A DNA stretch of 64,000 nt from Cycas panzhihuaensis (lineage: Eukaryota; Cycadophyta): positions 57,977,741-58,041,740 of the forward strand of contig CM041465.1 of the NCBI GenBank assembly GCA_023213395.1, written 5' to 3'. Shown here piece after piece: positions 1 to 10,225 of the stretch (positions are counted from its first letter, which is position 1; the number at the start of each line of letters is the position of its first letter). The position numbers were made by a program, and so were the translations under genes. The notes beneath the pieces are model-generated. The model was not told the DNA's origin. It saw nothing but the letters and a program-made list of their open reading frames with translations, and did not search any database.

Positions 1-433
1 GGATGGTTGGAAATATTAATGCGCTATGTTAGAATTATCAACGCGCTACGATTGCTTAATATTAACGTGTTATTAATGCCAAATATCAAAACTCACTTGA
101 TTATGGATTGGTATGTATTGGCACCAAAATATCGATTGATTGTTTAGGGAATCAGCACCGTAGAGGTACGAATGATTATATTTGTGCAGAGAATCCATAG
201 CTGGAGCAACCTAAGATTTTAAATCGTCATGCAGACTCACACGCAACTCAGACTAAAGTGTTGGAGTGTATTGCGTATATAATATTAATAGCACTATAAA
301 TTACATAGACGATTATTACGCAATCGTAATTATTATTATAATATCAACGATTATTACGAATACTATTATCGTATAGTGTAGGTCATAGGAGACAAGGTAA
401 GCCTTAAGCAACTTTGGCGCTTCCTGCGTTCCC

Positions 434-530
434 AGTCGACAGTCTGCAATCTATTCGAATTGGCAACTCGATCTCTCCATTACTAGTCGATAGTCTGCAA
501 TCTATTTGAATTGGCAACTCGGTCTCTCCA
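434..530. repeat. 51-bp tandem duplication
   Basis: Two copies with a period of 51 bp begin at 434 and 485, each starting AGTCGA and containing GTCTGCAATCTATT and TTGGCAACTCG. They differ at only a few bases, so the duplication is fairly recent. Confidence 0.8.
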
Positions 531-1364
531 GAATGCAATTTATGTGCAATTCGAATTGTCGCATATACAAACATATGTGCAAAAGGTGTGATGTGTAGAC
601 TGAAGGAGCGCATATATAGCAGTCGCCTTCAATGAATAATTTAATGAATGATGCGTATATTTTTTTCTAACAACTCGGCCAATGAAGTGACCTTTTATGT
701 AATAGTAGCGATTGAATATAAAAGGCGACACCGAATTATTCACTCTATCATAGTATTATATAATATATTGTTTGAACTACAAATGGGTCAGACGAACAAA
801 CAAATCGAGCATACTGGCCTGGTAATGGACAATGGCTGAAACAATGTATAACACGGTGAATAAGTAAAGACAACGAATTGAAAATGAATGCCTTCGGTGG
901 AGAAGGGCGGTAGATGGACAGAGACTATAGATGGACAAGGAACAGGGCGATGAAATAAGAGGAGGCAAATGACTGACAATAAATACGATGAGAAAGCGCT
1001 AACTATGGCACAGCGCAGGCGATGCAGACGAGGTTGATCAGATTGAAGGAGCGAGTTCAATTCTACTAACTCCAGTCAATAATAATTAAGAGCTTTAAAA
1101 TTAGCAAGAGATCTGAAACTACGTCTATAAGTAGATAGCTAGCAAGATGCAGAAGCAAAATTCCAACAAACCCTTACATTGAAAAATATGTTAATATTAA
1201 TGCAGAATATTGTGTTGAAAATATGCTAGTTGTGTAACAGTTTACAACGCAAATATAGCGTGTTAAATAATTCAGATTGTCACAGCGTCTATCTCAACCA
1301 GGCAGGAACAAATTGAATTCGGATTTTCAAACGAATACGATACGGGTGTCACAGTGTGATACAA

Positions 1365-1367
<3 letters not shown>

Positions 1368-1418
<51 letters not shown>
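1368..1418. repeat. Compound (CT)n(AT)n microsatellite
   Basis: A run of about 17 CT units passes directly into an AT run. The open frame across it (poly Leu-Ser) is an artefact of the repeat. Confidence 0.95.
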
Positions 1419-1515
1419 TGAGATCTATATATTTTTTCAAATGTAAAAAGCCAGAGACGACTGTGATTATTCTTAAAGTGTAATTGTCTACTTTCGCAAT
1501 TTATATATTTGTTGC

Positions 1516-1575
1516 TTCAACACTTGATAGGTGAATTAATTGGTGTTCAACACTTGATAGGTGAATTAATTGGTG
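1516..1575. repeat. Perfect 30-bp tandem duplication
   Basis: Two identical 30-bp copies (1516-1545, 1546-1575) starting TTCAACACTTGATAGG. Identity of the copies implies a recent event. Confidence 0.9.
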
Positions 1576-1903
1576 TTTGGGTGGTTGTTTTGATGAATGC
1601 AAATGATTAAGAGCAGGTATATGCGCTCTTTTCTAGATATGGTAGGATATAAATGTCAAGCTAATAATGCGACTGCTCACCACGATATCACTACTTATAA
1701 GAATGAATATGGCGACTTTCTTGGATATAATATTAGGCAGAATATGAATAGATATTGGTAGAATATGAGTTGGCAAGCAATTTGTACTATTCAATAGGAC
1801 TACGAGTGAATGTGAAGCAAGCTAAGTGATTCTATTTATAGCATATTCCACTCCAGCACCATTTGTAGATTCAATTATGATGGCAATGAATTGGTCAAGA
1901 TAG

Positions 1904-1917
1904 AGTGTGTGTGTGTA

Positions 1918-1960
<43 letters not shown>
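1904..1960. repeat. Compound (GT)n(AT)n microsatellite
   Basis: GT dinucleotides with interruptions are followed by a pure AT run. A shorter pure AT run lies at about 2082-2100. Confidence 0.95.
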
Positions 1961-1963
<3 letters not shown>

Positions 1964-2573
1964 CTACAATAGCACTTCAATGACCTTTGAGAACAAAAGA
2001 TAGGGTTGGTTGAATATTCAATATCTAAGAGATAATTGATTATAATTAATTCAATGATTGATAGATTGATGATCAATATTACATATATATATATATATAT
2101 ACTCTAATCATGGAAAGATGTGTCCAATTAATAAATAGACATGATCCTTCACCAATTAATATGATTAGTTATACATAATTACACCATTTAGGCTCACTAC
2201 ATTGTTGACAGTATTTAATGCAGCTTCACAAGTGAAGAGATGAAGTCATGCAAAACTTCATATAATCCATGACAGTTAAGTCGTAATGTTGATCTATAAC
2301 AATGAAGTCATAAAGATGTTGATAATGTTGATTGTTAACATATGAGGATTTTTTGGTGTGAAGTCCAAACCATACCAAAAAGGCTATCACTTCTTACAAA
2401 TTAATGTAATGAGCTAGTCCCACTGGTTGGTTGATTCTTTAGACTCCTTGCTTGTAGAGAATAAGCAAGATGGTTACAATTTTCCAGGTTACAGGTGATA
2501 CTTCAGATTCAGATTCCAACATACAGGTTGATGACCATGCAAGTTTGAAAATTTCCAAACTTAATGTTTGGAA

Positions 2574-2598
2574 ACATTAAACATTAAAAGCGGGGGGG
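2574..2598 (+). promoter_or_regulatory. Polypurine tract of an E1-family element
   Basis: The motif ACATTAAACATTA followed by a purine run ending in seven G, then TGTAATGG, has the shape of a polypurine tract directly before a 3' LTR. The same motif precedes the tracts at 3308 and 8209, which supports a common family. The LTR that would start at 2599 has no end I can define. Confidence 0.45.
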
Positions 2599-3307
2599 TG
2601 TAATGGAATAGGTGATTCCACATAATGTTTAATGTATTTGATGTTTTACTCTTTTTTTAACATACAAAAATGGGGGAGGATATTTGAGAAAGGCATCCAA
2701 GCTTCTTGATCATCATGCTATAGCAACCCATTTCCATGAAGATGAAGACATGAAGACCTTATTTTCCAATATGGCAAAAACTTATGGAGAGTTTTTTCTT
2801 GCTAATCACATCTGATATTTTTCTTGTTGGCAGTTGCACTATTTTTTAGCAAACAATGCTTCATGAAAGCATATTTGATTGTCCGTAAACTTGGAAAACT
2901 TAAACTCCAAATGATATTTGTCCATATCCTTGAAAAAACCACATAGGATGGAGACTTTAGGTTGAACCCTACTCATATACTCTTATATACTAAAGAAACC
3001 GCAAATTGGTTGCTCAAATGAGAATAAAGTTACTTTGGTACTCAACTCATTTGTCCAATAGATTTGTTCTCGAAATGAAATTGATTGATGCTAATTGAAC
3101 CTTGTACTCGAAGGAGGTTCTTATTCAACTGGTAGTTGCAGTGACTAGTTACCCATGCATTTCGATAGATGGACCTTTCTTCATAAGGACTTCAATAGAT
3201 CTAGTTTGTAACTTGCAAATATAGTTAGTACAATATGGAAACAATTTTCATTAGATTCAACAGATTTGAAGAAGACAGATGATTTCTACATAATGTTACG
3301 GATGTGA
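2599..3307 (+). other. Degraded LTR-element DNA, undefined
   Basis: The start (2599) may be an LTR, since it carries the ATAATGTTTAATGT motif seen in the E1 LTR. The rest has no readable frame. It lies just before a second polypurine tract at 3319, so it may hold the decayed 3' end of an older element. Confidence 0.3.
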
Positions 3308-3388
3308 CATTAAACATTATGGGGGGATGTTAAAAACATAATTTTTAATGTGGATTTATGTATTAATGTTAAGTGTTCCCCTTGTCTT
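3308..3388 (+). repeat. Polypurine tract and start of an older 3' LTR, split by E1
   Basis: ACATTAAACATTATGGGGGG (3308-3327) is followed at 3328 by TGTTAAAAACATAATTTTTAATG, which resembles the first bases of the E1 LTR. E1 inserted about 60 bp into it. The rest of this older LTR should continue from 8601. Confidence 0.4.
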
Positions 3389-3754
3389 TGTTAGAAATAA
3401 TGTTTAATGTGTGTGGGTCCTAGGATAATAAGTGATAGTCCTAAGTCTTAGGGTCAAAAGGTCATTATAATACTATGTAAAAGGATATAAGTTTATTGGT
3501 CAAGTTAGTGGTGTAATGCTATTGGTCAGGACAAAGGTATTTGTCCCACATGCATTACTTGGGATGTATAGTCTCCCACCTCTTTGGTATATAAAGGTGG
3601 TTGAGGTAGTATGTAAGGACATCACAACATCAAGGCTCATATTGAGTCTTTGGTGCTTTTGGTATGGTAATACATTCTGGTTATATTGTGTTAGTCTCTG
3701 TTGATGTTATTGATCTTGCTGTTGATGAGTGTTCTCCATGTTAAAATCTTAACA
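3389..3754 (+). repeat. E1 5' LTR
   Basis: Begins TGTTAGAAATAATG and ends ATCTTAACA. A TATA box (TATATAAAGG) at 3588-3597 marks the likely U3/R promoter. Its 62-codon open frame recurs in the 3' LTR simply because the LTR is duplicated. Confidence 0.93.
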
Positions 3755-3766
3755 TGGTATCAGAGC
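3755..3766 (+). promoter_or_regulatory. E1 primer-binding site
   Basis: TGGTATCAGAGC directly follows the LTR and is complementary to the 3' end of initiator tRNA-Met, the usual primer of plant copia elements. Confidence 0.93.
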
Positions 3767-4140
3767 AGGTTGTGTTTTGAGGACATTAAAGTGTTGGGTC
3801 AGCTGCCAGATTGAGGATTCGAGTTGGAAAGGAGATTGAGAGAAGGAGAAGCCCAGTAGAACATAAAGTACTCAAGCAAGGAAGAAGATTCATTAAACCA
3901 TGCTGATATGAATCAGAAATTTCACGAGGTAATATCACTTCTCCATTTCATTGTTTGTGTTATGGTTATCTTGGAGTCAAGGCCAACATATATGATTGAT
4001 GTGTGGAGGATATTCCTTGGATCTGTATTCTGGCTACTGTGACGTGTCTATGGAAATATGATTGCCAATATTCATGAGTTGCCAGTTTTGATTTAGGGAT
4101 TGGTGAAACCCTAACCCCAAAAATATTATAAGCGATGAGG
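3767..4140 (+). other. E1 leader, non-coding
   Basis: Purine-rich sequence after the primer site; no frame of note and no similarity recognised. Confidence 0.5.
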
Positions 4141-4168
4141 TGAAGAAGGTATTAGTTATGTATGAAAG

Positions 4169-4530
4169 ACTTACCCTGCTACATGAATGAAGTGTAATTC
4201 AAATCTCTGCCATAGAAGATTGTCTTGTAAGCTGACCTCCAGTCCGTAGGCCTTTCTGATAAAGACTGCAAGTAATTCTCTAAGGATAGGATCCATTCCG
4301 GTTGAAGAACAAGCAATACACTGGAATCCCAACAGCTTCAAGTCGACAGAGACCATCTCAACAAGATTGCTGCCAGTTATTAGTTCAGCTTCCAGTTCAT
4401 TTTCATCAAATCTGCAGCTGCACCAATAGGCGTAGACAAGACTGCCTGAAACCTGTTTCATGTTCTCAGACTGCCTGAAACCTGTTTCATGTTCTCAGTC
4501 TCATCCATAGTCTTGTCCTCATCATCAATA
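4169..4530 (-). pseudogene. Captured fragment, possibly receptor-kinase C-terminus
   Basis: An open frame on the minus strand (4461 to 4171) carries FDENELE, then LKLLGF, then a DPILRELLAVFI stretch. This loosely fits the end of plant lectin-receptor kinases, where an ENE-type loop precedes a hydrophobic helix and an RPTMR-type motif. The invariant Arg is not in place, so the assignment is weak. The frame ends at a splice-donor-like GTAAGT (plus-strand 4169-4174). A further donor-like GTAAGT is at 4743-4748. The orientation agrees with the lectin piece at 5245. It may equally be unrelated DNA. Confidence 0.3.
4439..4496. repeat. 29-bp perfect tandem duplication
   Basis: AGACTGCCTGAAACCTG... 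occurs twice in direct succession (4439-4467, 4468-4496). It interrupts the antisense frame described at 4169-4530. Confidence 0.9.
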
Positions 4531-5244
4531 TTCGTTGGGTCTGGCATGCTCGACTGTCTCGAAGTTGGCAGATGAGGTAGACGACATAGAGAACAGTGGT
4601 GTGTTATGAATCGACTGTACGTTGTAGGCTTTGGACACTTGAATGCCCAAGGGTTGGTCCTTGCAGGTGCAGTAAATGCTGTTGGAAGACTTTTTCAGTT
4701 TATGCTTGATAGTGCAGGGTCTCCCAGAGAATGTCTGGCATAACTTACCTCTGGTGATGTGCCCTAAGTGATGGGTTTAACGTCTGACTCTGTAAAAGAA
4801 GATTGTATTACTATCCTACGGTGGAAAAGAAGATTGTAGCAGCCGTTGCCATGCCTTCCTCAAACTCCATGAGAAGACAATAACTGTCTCACCGCAATTA
4901 TCTACTCCGAATAATGGCAGATATTAAGTGACAAAGATCACCAGCATATACGCTGTGTAGAGTAAATCGAAAGAGGATTTCAGAAAGGAGAAGAAACGCA
5001 CCTGTAATATCATTGCCAAACACAAAGTCACCACTGCTGCGATCGTCTGGATTTACCGCCCCATGAAGGAAGATGCTGTATGTTAACAGCAGCTAGCGGT
5101 CTGAGTACGCACCAGAGGAGTGAGGCCACAGGTTATATCCACTTTCTCCTAAGATCCATGTCATCAAGAAAATAACTGCAGGCGGCAAGTTTGATTCCAC
5201 AATCCAAACAGATCAACCGAGTGAGAAATCAGAGGAGTGGCATG
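4531..5244 (-). other. E1 interior between captured fragments
   Basis: Minus-strand reading gives only short exon-like islands, one of about 25 residues ending at a donor-like CAG/GTGCGT near 4996, preceded by an AG acceptor. I cannot name a product. It is consistent with decayed intron and exon remains of the same captured gene. Confidence 0.3.
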
Positions 5245-5436
5245 CCCTCCAGATTTTTCATTCTGGCATCATTATCTATCCAAGCAGGCAACTGGGTTCC
5301 ATCATTCAAGATTAGATCTATCTCAGATACATCTGCGCTCTTTTAGGCTCTCTATATCAATACCCACATGGTTTCCATTCAAATCATTAATTTCCTTGTT
5401 CATTGCAGAATCAAACTCTACTGCAAACCTGGGCAT
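5245..5436 (-). pseudogene. L-type lectin domain fragment captured in E1
   Basis: Minus-strand translation gives RFAVEFDS, then NDLNGNHVGIDIESL. After a one-base frameshift near 5320 come SEIDLILNDGTQLPAWID and NDARMKNLE. These match the order in legume-type lectin domains of plant lectins and lectin receptor kinases: AVEFDT metal-site strand, D-x-N-x-NHVGIDINS loop, then the LxSGxPxQVWIDYD strand. In the family the Asp and Asn of these motifs bind calcium, manganese and sugar. The piece covers about 60 residues of a roughly 240-residue domain. It lies antisense to E1, between primer site and gag. The frameshift and lost flanks make it a pseudogene. Confidence 0.75.
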
Positions 5437-6250
5437 GAGAGAACCTGATTTTCATGACCAGATTTATTTATTGCATAGCTCTGTTATATCAATTTATGGT
5501 GGTTTGTGTTGAGAAGACATCCTTATTTGGTATACCATCAAAGGTTCTCACGTGACTTACTCGACTGCCTCTTTGGACCATAACTGTTCCATAACAGTCC
5601 CAAGTATAAATGCTACCTGTAGATTCCACATGTGTACTTCATGCCAGGGGAGATGGACATTAGCTGTAGAAATGCGAGTTTTTTAGATGCTGCGGGTATT
5701 CCGTCGGGACTCCTGCTGAAAGGTAAAGTATGATCCACAGCAGTTTGTGGTGGCTAAAATAAGGACAAGATCTTGAACATAGTCCCGGCAGCAAGACTCA
5801 TGAAGATAGAGTTGCACTGGTTTAATGAAGCAGTGAAAGGTGTTCAGAAAAGAATGGATGGAAATGTTTCTGTTATAGATGTCTGAATGGTCCATGTTTT
5901 GCAAAATAATATGAGCAGGCCTCGTCAGTCAGAGGAATTTCCTTGTTACTAAAGAGTTCTATTCTATTCTCTTTAATGTCTTGTCACCAAGACCAGGAAA
6001 ACAAAATTGTTTAATGGTTTCTGTCATTTCCAATATAGAAAGATTAGGGCTACACCAGCTTTCATCTCACACAATTCAATTGGAAGGGTAGTTCATTCTG
6101 AAATTCCACTAATACTGCTACATCACAGAAGTAACACAGTGCATACGTTGACTGGGCAGAGCGACCATTGACAGTAAATATGCAAGAATCTGTGGAGGAC
6201 TTAGCATGGAGACAATGAAGATGCAATCGTCAAGCAGAGATGCAGAGTCT
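5437..6250. other. E1 interior, unrecognised
   Basis: No frame with clear homology. If the capture extends upstream of the lectin core, the lectin N-terminus should lie here on the minus strand, but I cannot recognise it. Confidence 0.35.
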
Positions 6251-6258
6251 ATGAAGAC

Positions 6259-6507
6259 ATGCCACCACAGAGGGTGCAAGCCACTAGGTCTATAGAGGAA
6301 TATAGTAGGCGAAATTTGTACCAGAATTCTGGACTGAAGGTAGATTATGATTGGAAATACCAAACTGTATGTGAGAAGAGAGACGTGGGACCAAATCTGA
6401 GCAATCGCTTTGTCGAAGTTTTTGAAGGAAGATGCGACACTCAATCAAGCAACATCCTTCTCAAGGTAATGATCAATCCTGCATGGTATGCTTGTCTAGT
6501 TAACTGA
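6259..6507 (+). other. Unidentified 82-codon frame in E1
   Basis: The open frame contains DTQSSNILL near residues 60-68, which faintly resembles the D-x-K-x-SNILL catalytic loop of receptor kinases, but the catalytic Lys is absent and no surrounding kinase motif is visible. It is on the opposite strand to the lectin fragment. I would not call it a gene. Confidence 0.2.
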
Positions 6508-6733
6508 AGCCATCTGCCTTGAAGAATTTAGGGCACACCTATGTAGTGATACAGTGGTAGAGAACCAATGAATGAACAAGTTGCTGTTAATTGAGGAGGT
6601 ACTTGAACTACAGTTGTTGAATGTTCCCAAACTGTTGACACTGAGAGCAGATTGTTGCTGTTACGATATCCTCTATTGATGCATTATAAGTTGCTGAAAT
6701 TTTGTCCATGAATCCTGAGAATTACAGCTATGA

Positions 6734-7140
6734 TTGACTTCTTCGTACATTATGGAATTAAGTGACATTATCACTTTTGTGCCTGAGAGAAATGAATATT
6801 GGTTATCAGATCTCATCTTTCCTCTGCCCAAATACACTGGAACTAATTTTCGTTTTTGGAAAATTAAGATGGAAAGTCTATTTGTAGTGAAGAAACTTTG
6901 GAAAACAGTCATAGGGACTGAAATGGCTCATGAAGAAGGGGAGGAAATCTTCAAAAGGAAAAACAGAATTGTTATTGACGTGATACTTGCAGCCATTGAT
7001 AAGGATAACCTCCCTACTTCCTATCACTTTATTATTTAGGTTCTACAAAATTCCGACTCAACTGAAGACGCTTGGAAACTCGATGTAAGTGCATGAAAAG
7101 GACTCAAGAAGTGCAAAGAAAGAATCAAAGGAAGAAATTG
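6734..7140 (+). pseudogene. E1 copia-type gag fragment
   Basis: The frame from 6734 contains ERNEYWLSDLIFPLPKYTGT, a F-x-FWKIKMES stretch and a KLWKTVIG stretch, then IVIDVILAAIDKDNLPTSYHFII. This is the N-terminal half of a copia capsid protein, where the FxxWKxxM motif is typical. It stops at 7037 and shifts into a Lys-Arg-rich stretch. The same order, including ERNEY and YHFII, recurs in E2 at 18110-18430, so the two belong to one family. No zinc knuckle or protease follows. Confidence 0.7.
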
Positions 7141-8208
7141 AAGAGGAAAGAAAAAAGGGAAAAGCAGCGAGACAAAGCCATGATTCCATCAAATACCTTA
7201 AGTCTCATCGAGGAACCATTCGGTGGTCAAGATCTCAGGCATCAATCTTTGCCAGTAATAGTTCATGCAGACACGAGTTGTCTAACAAAAGGTATGGATA
7301 ATGTTATCCTAGTTTGTGTTGACAAGTTGATAGGAAGAATTCAAATGGTGACAGGTCATACAGTGATTTGCATGTATTGGAAAATATCCGTGATCTCCCT
7401 CAACTCAGCTACATTCTCCATTCTCATCTTTGAAAAGATCAAAATTATAGCAAAGATATCCTAGAGCGGCACTAGAAAGTTGTTTTCAAAGGAACATAAG
7501 GAGGATATCATGTCATCAGGATCTTGCTTATCGAATTCATATCACCTTTTGGATAGGTTACCTGACTATGAAAGTCAATCAGATTGAAATAATGTTCCAT
7601 GTGTGCATATCCATAATCAGGAAGTATATGCATGTGAGTATCATGGAAATTCTCATTATATTTAGTTCATGGAACTCCTCGAGTGACACAAAGAAAACAG
7701 GGTATATCACACAACTTGCAGGAACTCGTCTCAATAAACCCATTGATTCAGGGGAGGATAATGGTGTCTTAACAGTTGACAACTCATTGCTGCATTTGGA
7801 TAATGATGATATTGCTAACGTCTACTTTGGTCACTCACATACTGAAGCAGGGAGAAGCAAACAAGTGATAGAAAACATATTTGAAAGACACCTTGAAGGT
7901 ATCTTTGATGAATATATGCAGGATCATTCTGAATTATCCATGTTTCACTACTTGTTTTGCATGTCCAAGGATTCTCAATTATGTGTGAAGTTGAAAGAGG
8001 CAAAGTCTGAGGATCGTCAGTTCAAAGGACACTACAAGGTTGAAGACCAAGACCATGCCCAAGACATGGTGTTCAAGACCTTTCCAAGATCAAGGCGGTG
8101 GAGATTAAAAGGAGACAAAGTGCATCAGAGTCTGTTGACAGTCATGTTGTCTTTAATGTCTCAAATTCATGTCAAGTGTCAATGTATGTCAAATTGTCCT
8201 TAGTTCAA
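7141..8208 (+). other. E1 3' interior, unrecognised
   Basis: Frames at 7072-7464 and 7568-8203 (130 and 211 codons) show no catalytic pol motif. The longer one ends just before the purine tract. Its composition (Asp, His, Ser-rich) suggests no known family to me. It may be capsid C-terminus or captured sequence. Confidence 0.3.
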
Positions 8209-8229
8209 ACATTAAACATTAAGGGGAGG
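8209..8229 (+). promoter_or_regulatory. E1 polypurine tract
   Basis: ACATTAAACATTAAGGGGAGG ends exactly at the 3' LTR. The A/T motif before the purines also precedes the tracts at 2574 and 3308. Confidence 0.85.
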
Positions 8230-8595
8230 TGTTAGAAATAATGTTTAATGTGTGTCGGTCCTAGGATAATAAGTGATAGTCTTAAGTCCTAGGGTCAAAA
8301 GGTCATTATAATACTATGTAAAAGGATATAAGTTTATTGGTCAAGTTAGTGGTATAATGCTATTGGTCAGGACAAAGGTATTTGTCCTACATGCATTACT
8401 TGGGATGTGTAGTCTCCCACCTCTTTGGTATATAAAGGTGGTTGAGGTAGTATGTAAGGACATCACAACATCAAGGCTCATATTGAGTCTTTGGTGCTTT
8501 TGGTATGGTAATACATTCTGGTTATATTGTGTTAGTCTCTGTTGATGTTATTGATCTTGCTGTTGATGAGTGTTCTCCATGTTAAAATCTTAACA
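8230..8595 (+). repeat. E1 3' LTR
   Basis: Same 366-bp length as the 5' LTR, with six base differences by eye. It is followed by the target duplication GTCTT (8596-8600). Confidence 0.93.
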
Positions 8596-8839
8596 GTCTT
8601 TCCTTAACTCTCAGAGGAATATTATATTGGGATATTAAGATGTGTGCATGGGGTCATACACCAATTCATATAATTGCCCTATTGGAGGACATATGGGTTC
8701 TTACATATGATTGGACAAGTATGAAGTGACATGTACTATAAACATGTATTCATACTAATGTAACCATTGAAGATGATCATTTTTCACAAGCTTTGTTATA
8801 TTATGTATATGTTTAATCACCTCAAACTTGTTGCATATT
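8596..8839 (+). other. Probable remainder of the older LTR split by E1
   Basis: Sequence after the E1 duplication should continue the LTR begun at 3328. No clear CA terminus or primer site is visible, so the far end is not placed. Confidence 0.3.
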
Positions 8840-9690
8840 TTACTCTAATATCATTATCTTTCTAACGTGATGATTACAGAGATAAACTCTGAATCTTATT
8901 TTTTGGCAAGCTATGGGATAATAGGGTGAGGTTCTTTGTACAACTACTGAGGATGGAAATGAAAGAAAAAAGATAAAACTACCAAAAGAAATGTGCATGC
9001 GTAAAACAAGATCAAGAACCATGTTCAGTACCTTATGGGACTCGCTTGATTGCCTGGCTTCTTTCGCAACCTGCTTAGATTCTTCCTTCGATTTTTCTAT
9101 CTCCATTGGATCTTCTCTCAATTACTCATCAATAATTTTGTGTTGTTCCTACATAACTTGCTCATCATAGTGCTTTGTACTTTCTTCACCTTCAACTTTT
9201 TCGCATTATTCGTGTAATTGCGTGGGTTCTTCTTCAACTTTTTCTTCTAGTTCCTCCTTTAGTTCTTGTGGGTGTGTGAGTTTTATATTGTTGAATTCTT
9301 CTTCATCCTATATACAATTGGATCCCTTTCTGTCTTCATCTTCATCACAAGTGGGCTCTTTTCATTCCTTATTTGCAAAGCTATTATTTTACTTTTGTAT
9401 GTGCGTTGAACTACCTTGAATCTACTTATATTGCCTCCAATCCCATGATGTGACTGTTGTCATCACCTTAAACCAATTCCAATCACTAAGTATTTTTGGT
9501 TTGCTAGATCATTTAATGAACCAAACATGGGCTTTCCCCATCAAGAGAACGTCCATACATGGTCCATAATGCTCAATCTCTATATCATTCAAGTAAGATT
9601 TTAGTGTTTCAACCATTTTTAGCCATTCTCTCATATCAATGGCTTCATCTAGATTAAAAAAAATCTAACATTTTGTTTGTTTTTTTATCA
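8840..9690 (-). pseudogene. Decayed gag-like sequence, minus strand
   Basis: Minus-strand translation at 9690-9480 reads DEAIDMREWLKMVETLKSYL, then a short stretch and MDVLLMGKAHVWF. This has the rhythm of a retroelement capsid (charged helix, then a tryptophan-bearing helix). Downstream is a Glu/Lys-rich low-complexity stretch (9420-8990, including the 93-codon frame ending at 8840). Several stops break it. A gypsy-type gag is the best guess; a host coiled-coil fragment is possible. Confidence 0.35.
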
Positions 9691-9708
9691 ACAAGAGCTA
9701 CAACTTCA

Positions 9709-10225
9709 TGTTAGAACCTTTATTGTTAAATGGTAAGTCATGTACTATTATAAGGTGACTTTACCACTTAATGTGATAAAGTACACACCCACATTCTTTC
9801 TAGTAAGTGTAATATTGTAACTTGAGAGTCAATGTACCCTTCATCGTTGTATTTGCATATTTTCACATATGAGCAAACATGGGACAAGTATCCCTTATGT
9901 AAAGAGCATTGTTTGCATGTTTGACAAGTATCAAACATGCAACACCCTAAGATTCCTCCACCTCCTCTATACATTGAGACCATTTTCTCATATAGAGAGC
10001 AAGTGAGAGGGAGATGTATTGTACTGTTATGATGCTCATTTGAATACAAGATAATCTTATGTTTTGGAGTTGGGAACAATTCCTACTCCTCCATTGCTAG
10101 TGCTTTCATATGCTTGAATATTTGCTTGCTTGTTGGCTAGTTTATTTTCTACTATTGCTTTGATACTAATCATCAAATCTCTTAGCAATCTTGCTCCCCA
10201 TATGATCCTAGCCTATCACTTCACA
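9709..10225 (+). repeat. S1: solo LTR, same family as S2
   Basis: Begins TGTTAGAACC and ends CACTTCACA. It shares GTGATAAAGTRCACACCCACA and TTCTTTCTAGT, CTATA-type TATA context, and a TGTATTGTACTGTTATG-like stretch with the LTR at 55329-55882. No primer site, interior or second LTR is adjacent. The flanking 5-mers (CTTCA and GGTTA) do not match, so the ends or the age remain uncertain. Confidence 0.6.

Larger units (their letters stand above)
1..2585. other. AT-rich non-coding DNA with short repeats
   Basis: No convincing coding region; open frames are short and cross microsatellites. TATA-like motifs near 613 and 717 and an AT-rich stretch at 270-380 could belong to an old LTR, but I cannot find matching ends. 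Individual tandem repeats are listed separately. Confidence 0.5.
3389..8595 (+). mobile_element. E1: complete-ended LTR retrotransposon, non-autonomous
   Basis: Two 366-bp LTRs (TG...CA) flank 4475 bp. The 5-bp duplication GTCTT is perfect (3384-3388 and 8596-8600). A tRNA-Met primer site abuts the 5' LTR and a purine tract abuts the 3' LTR. I count six substitutions between the LTRs (about 1.6%), so insertion is fairly recent. The interior has a copia-like gag fragment near 6734 but no recognisable protease, integrase or reverse transcriptase, so mobility would need enzymes from elsewhere. The first 3 kb after the primer site carry antisense host-gene pieces (L-type lectin). It sits in an older relative. 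Confidence 0.92.

Noticed and set aside
1277-1483. 68-codon coding frame
   Set aside because: Consists largely of a translated CT/AT microsatellite.
3516-3704. 62-codon frame repeated at 8357-8545, possible conserved small gene
   Set aside because: Both copies lie entirely inside the two E1 LTRs and cross the TATA box; duplication is due to the LTR.
6259-6507. Receptor kinase catalytic loop (DTQSSNILL)
   Set aside because: The catalytic Lys and all neighbouring kinase motifs are missing and the strand is opposite to the lectin fragment; kept only as an unidentified frame.
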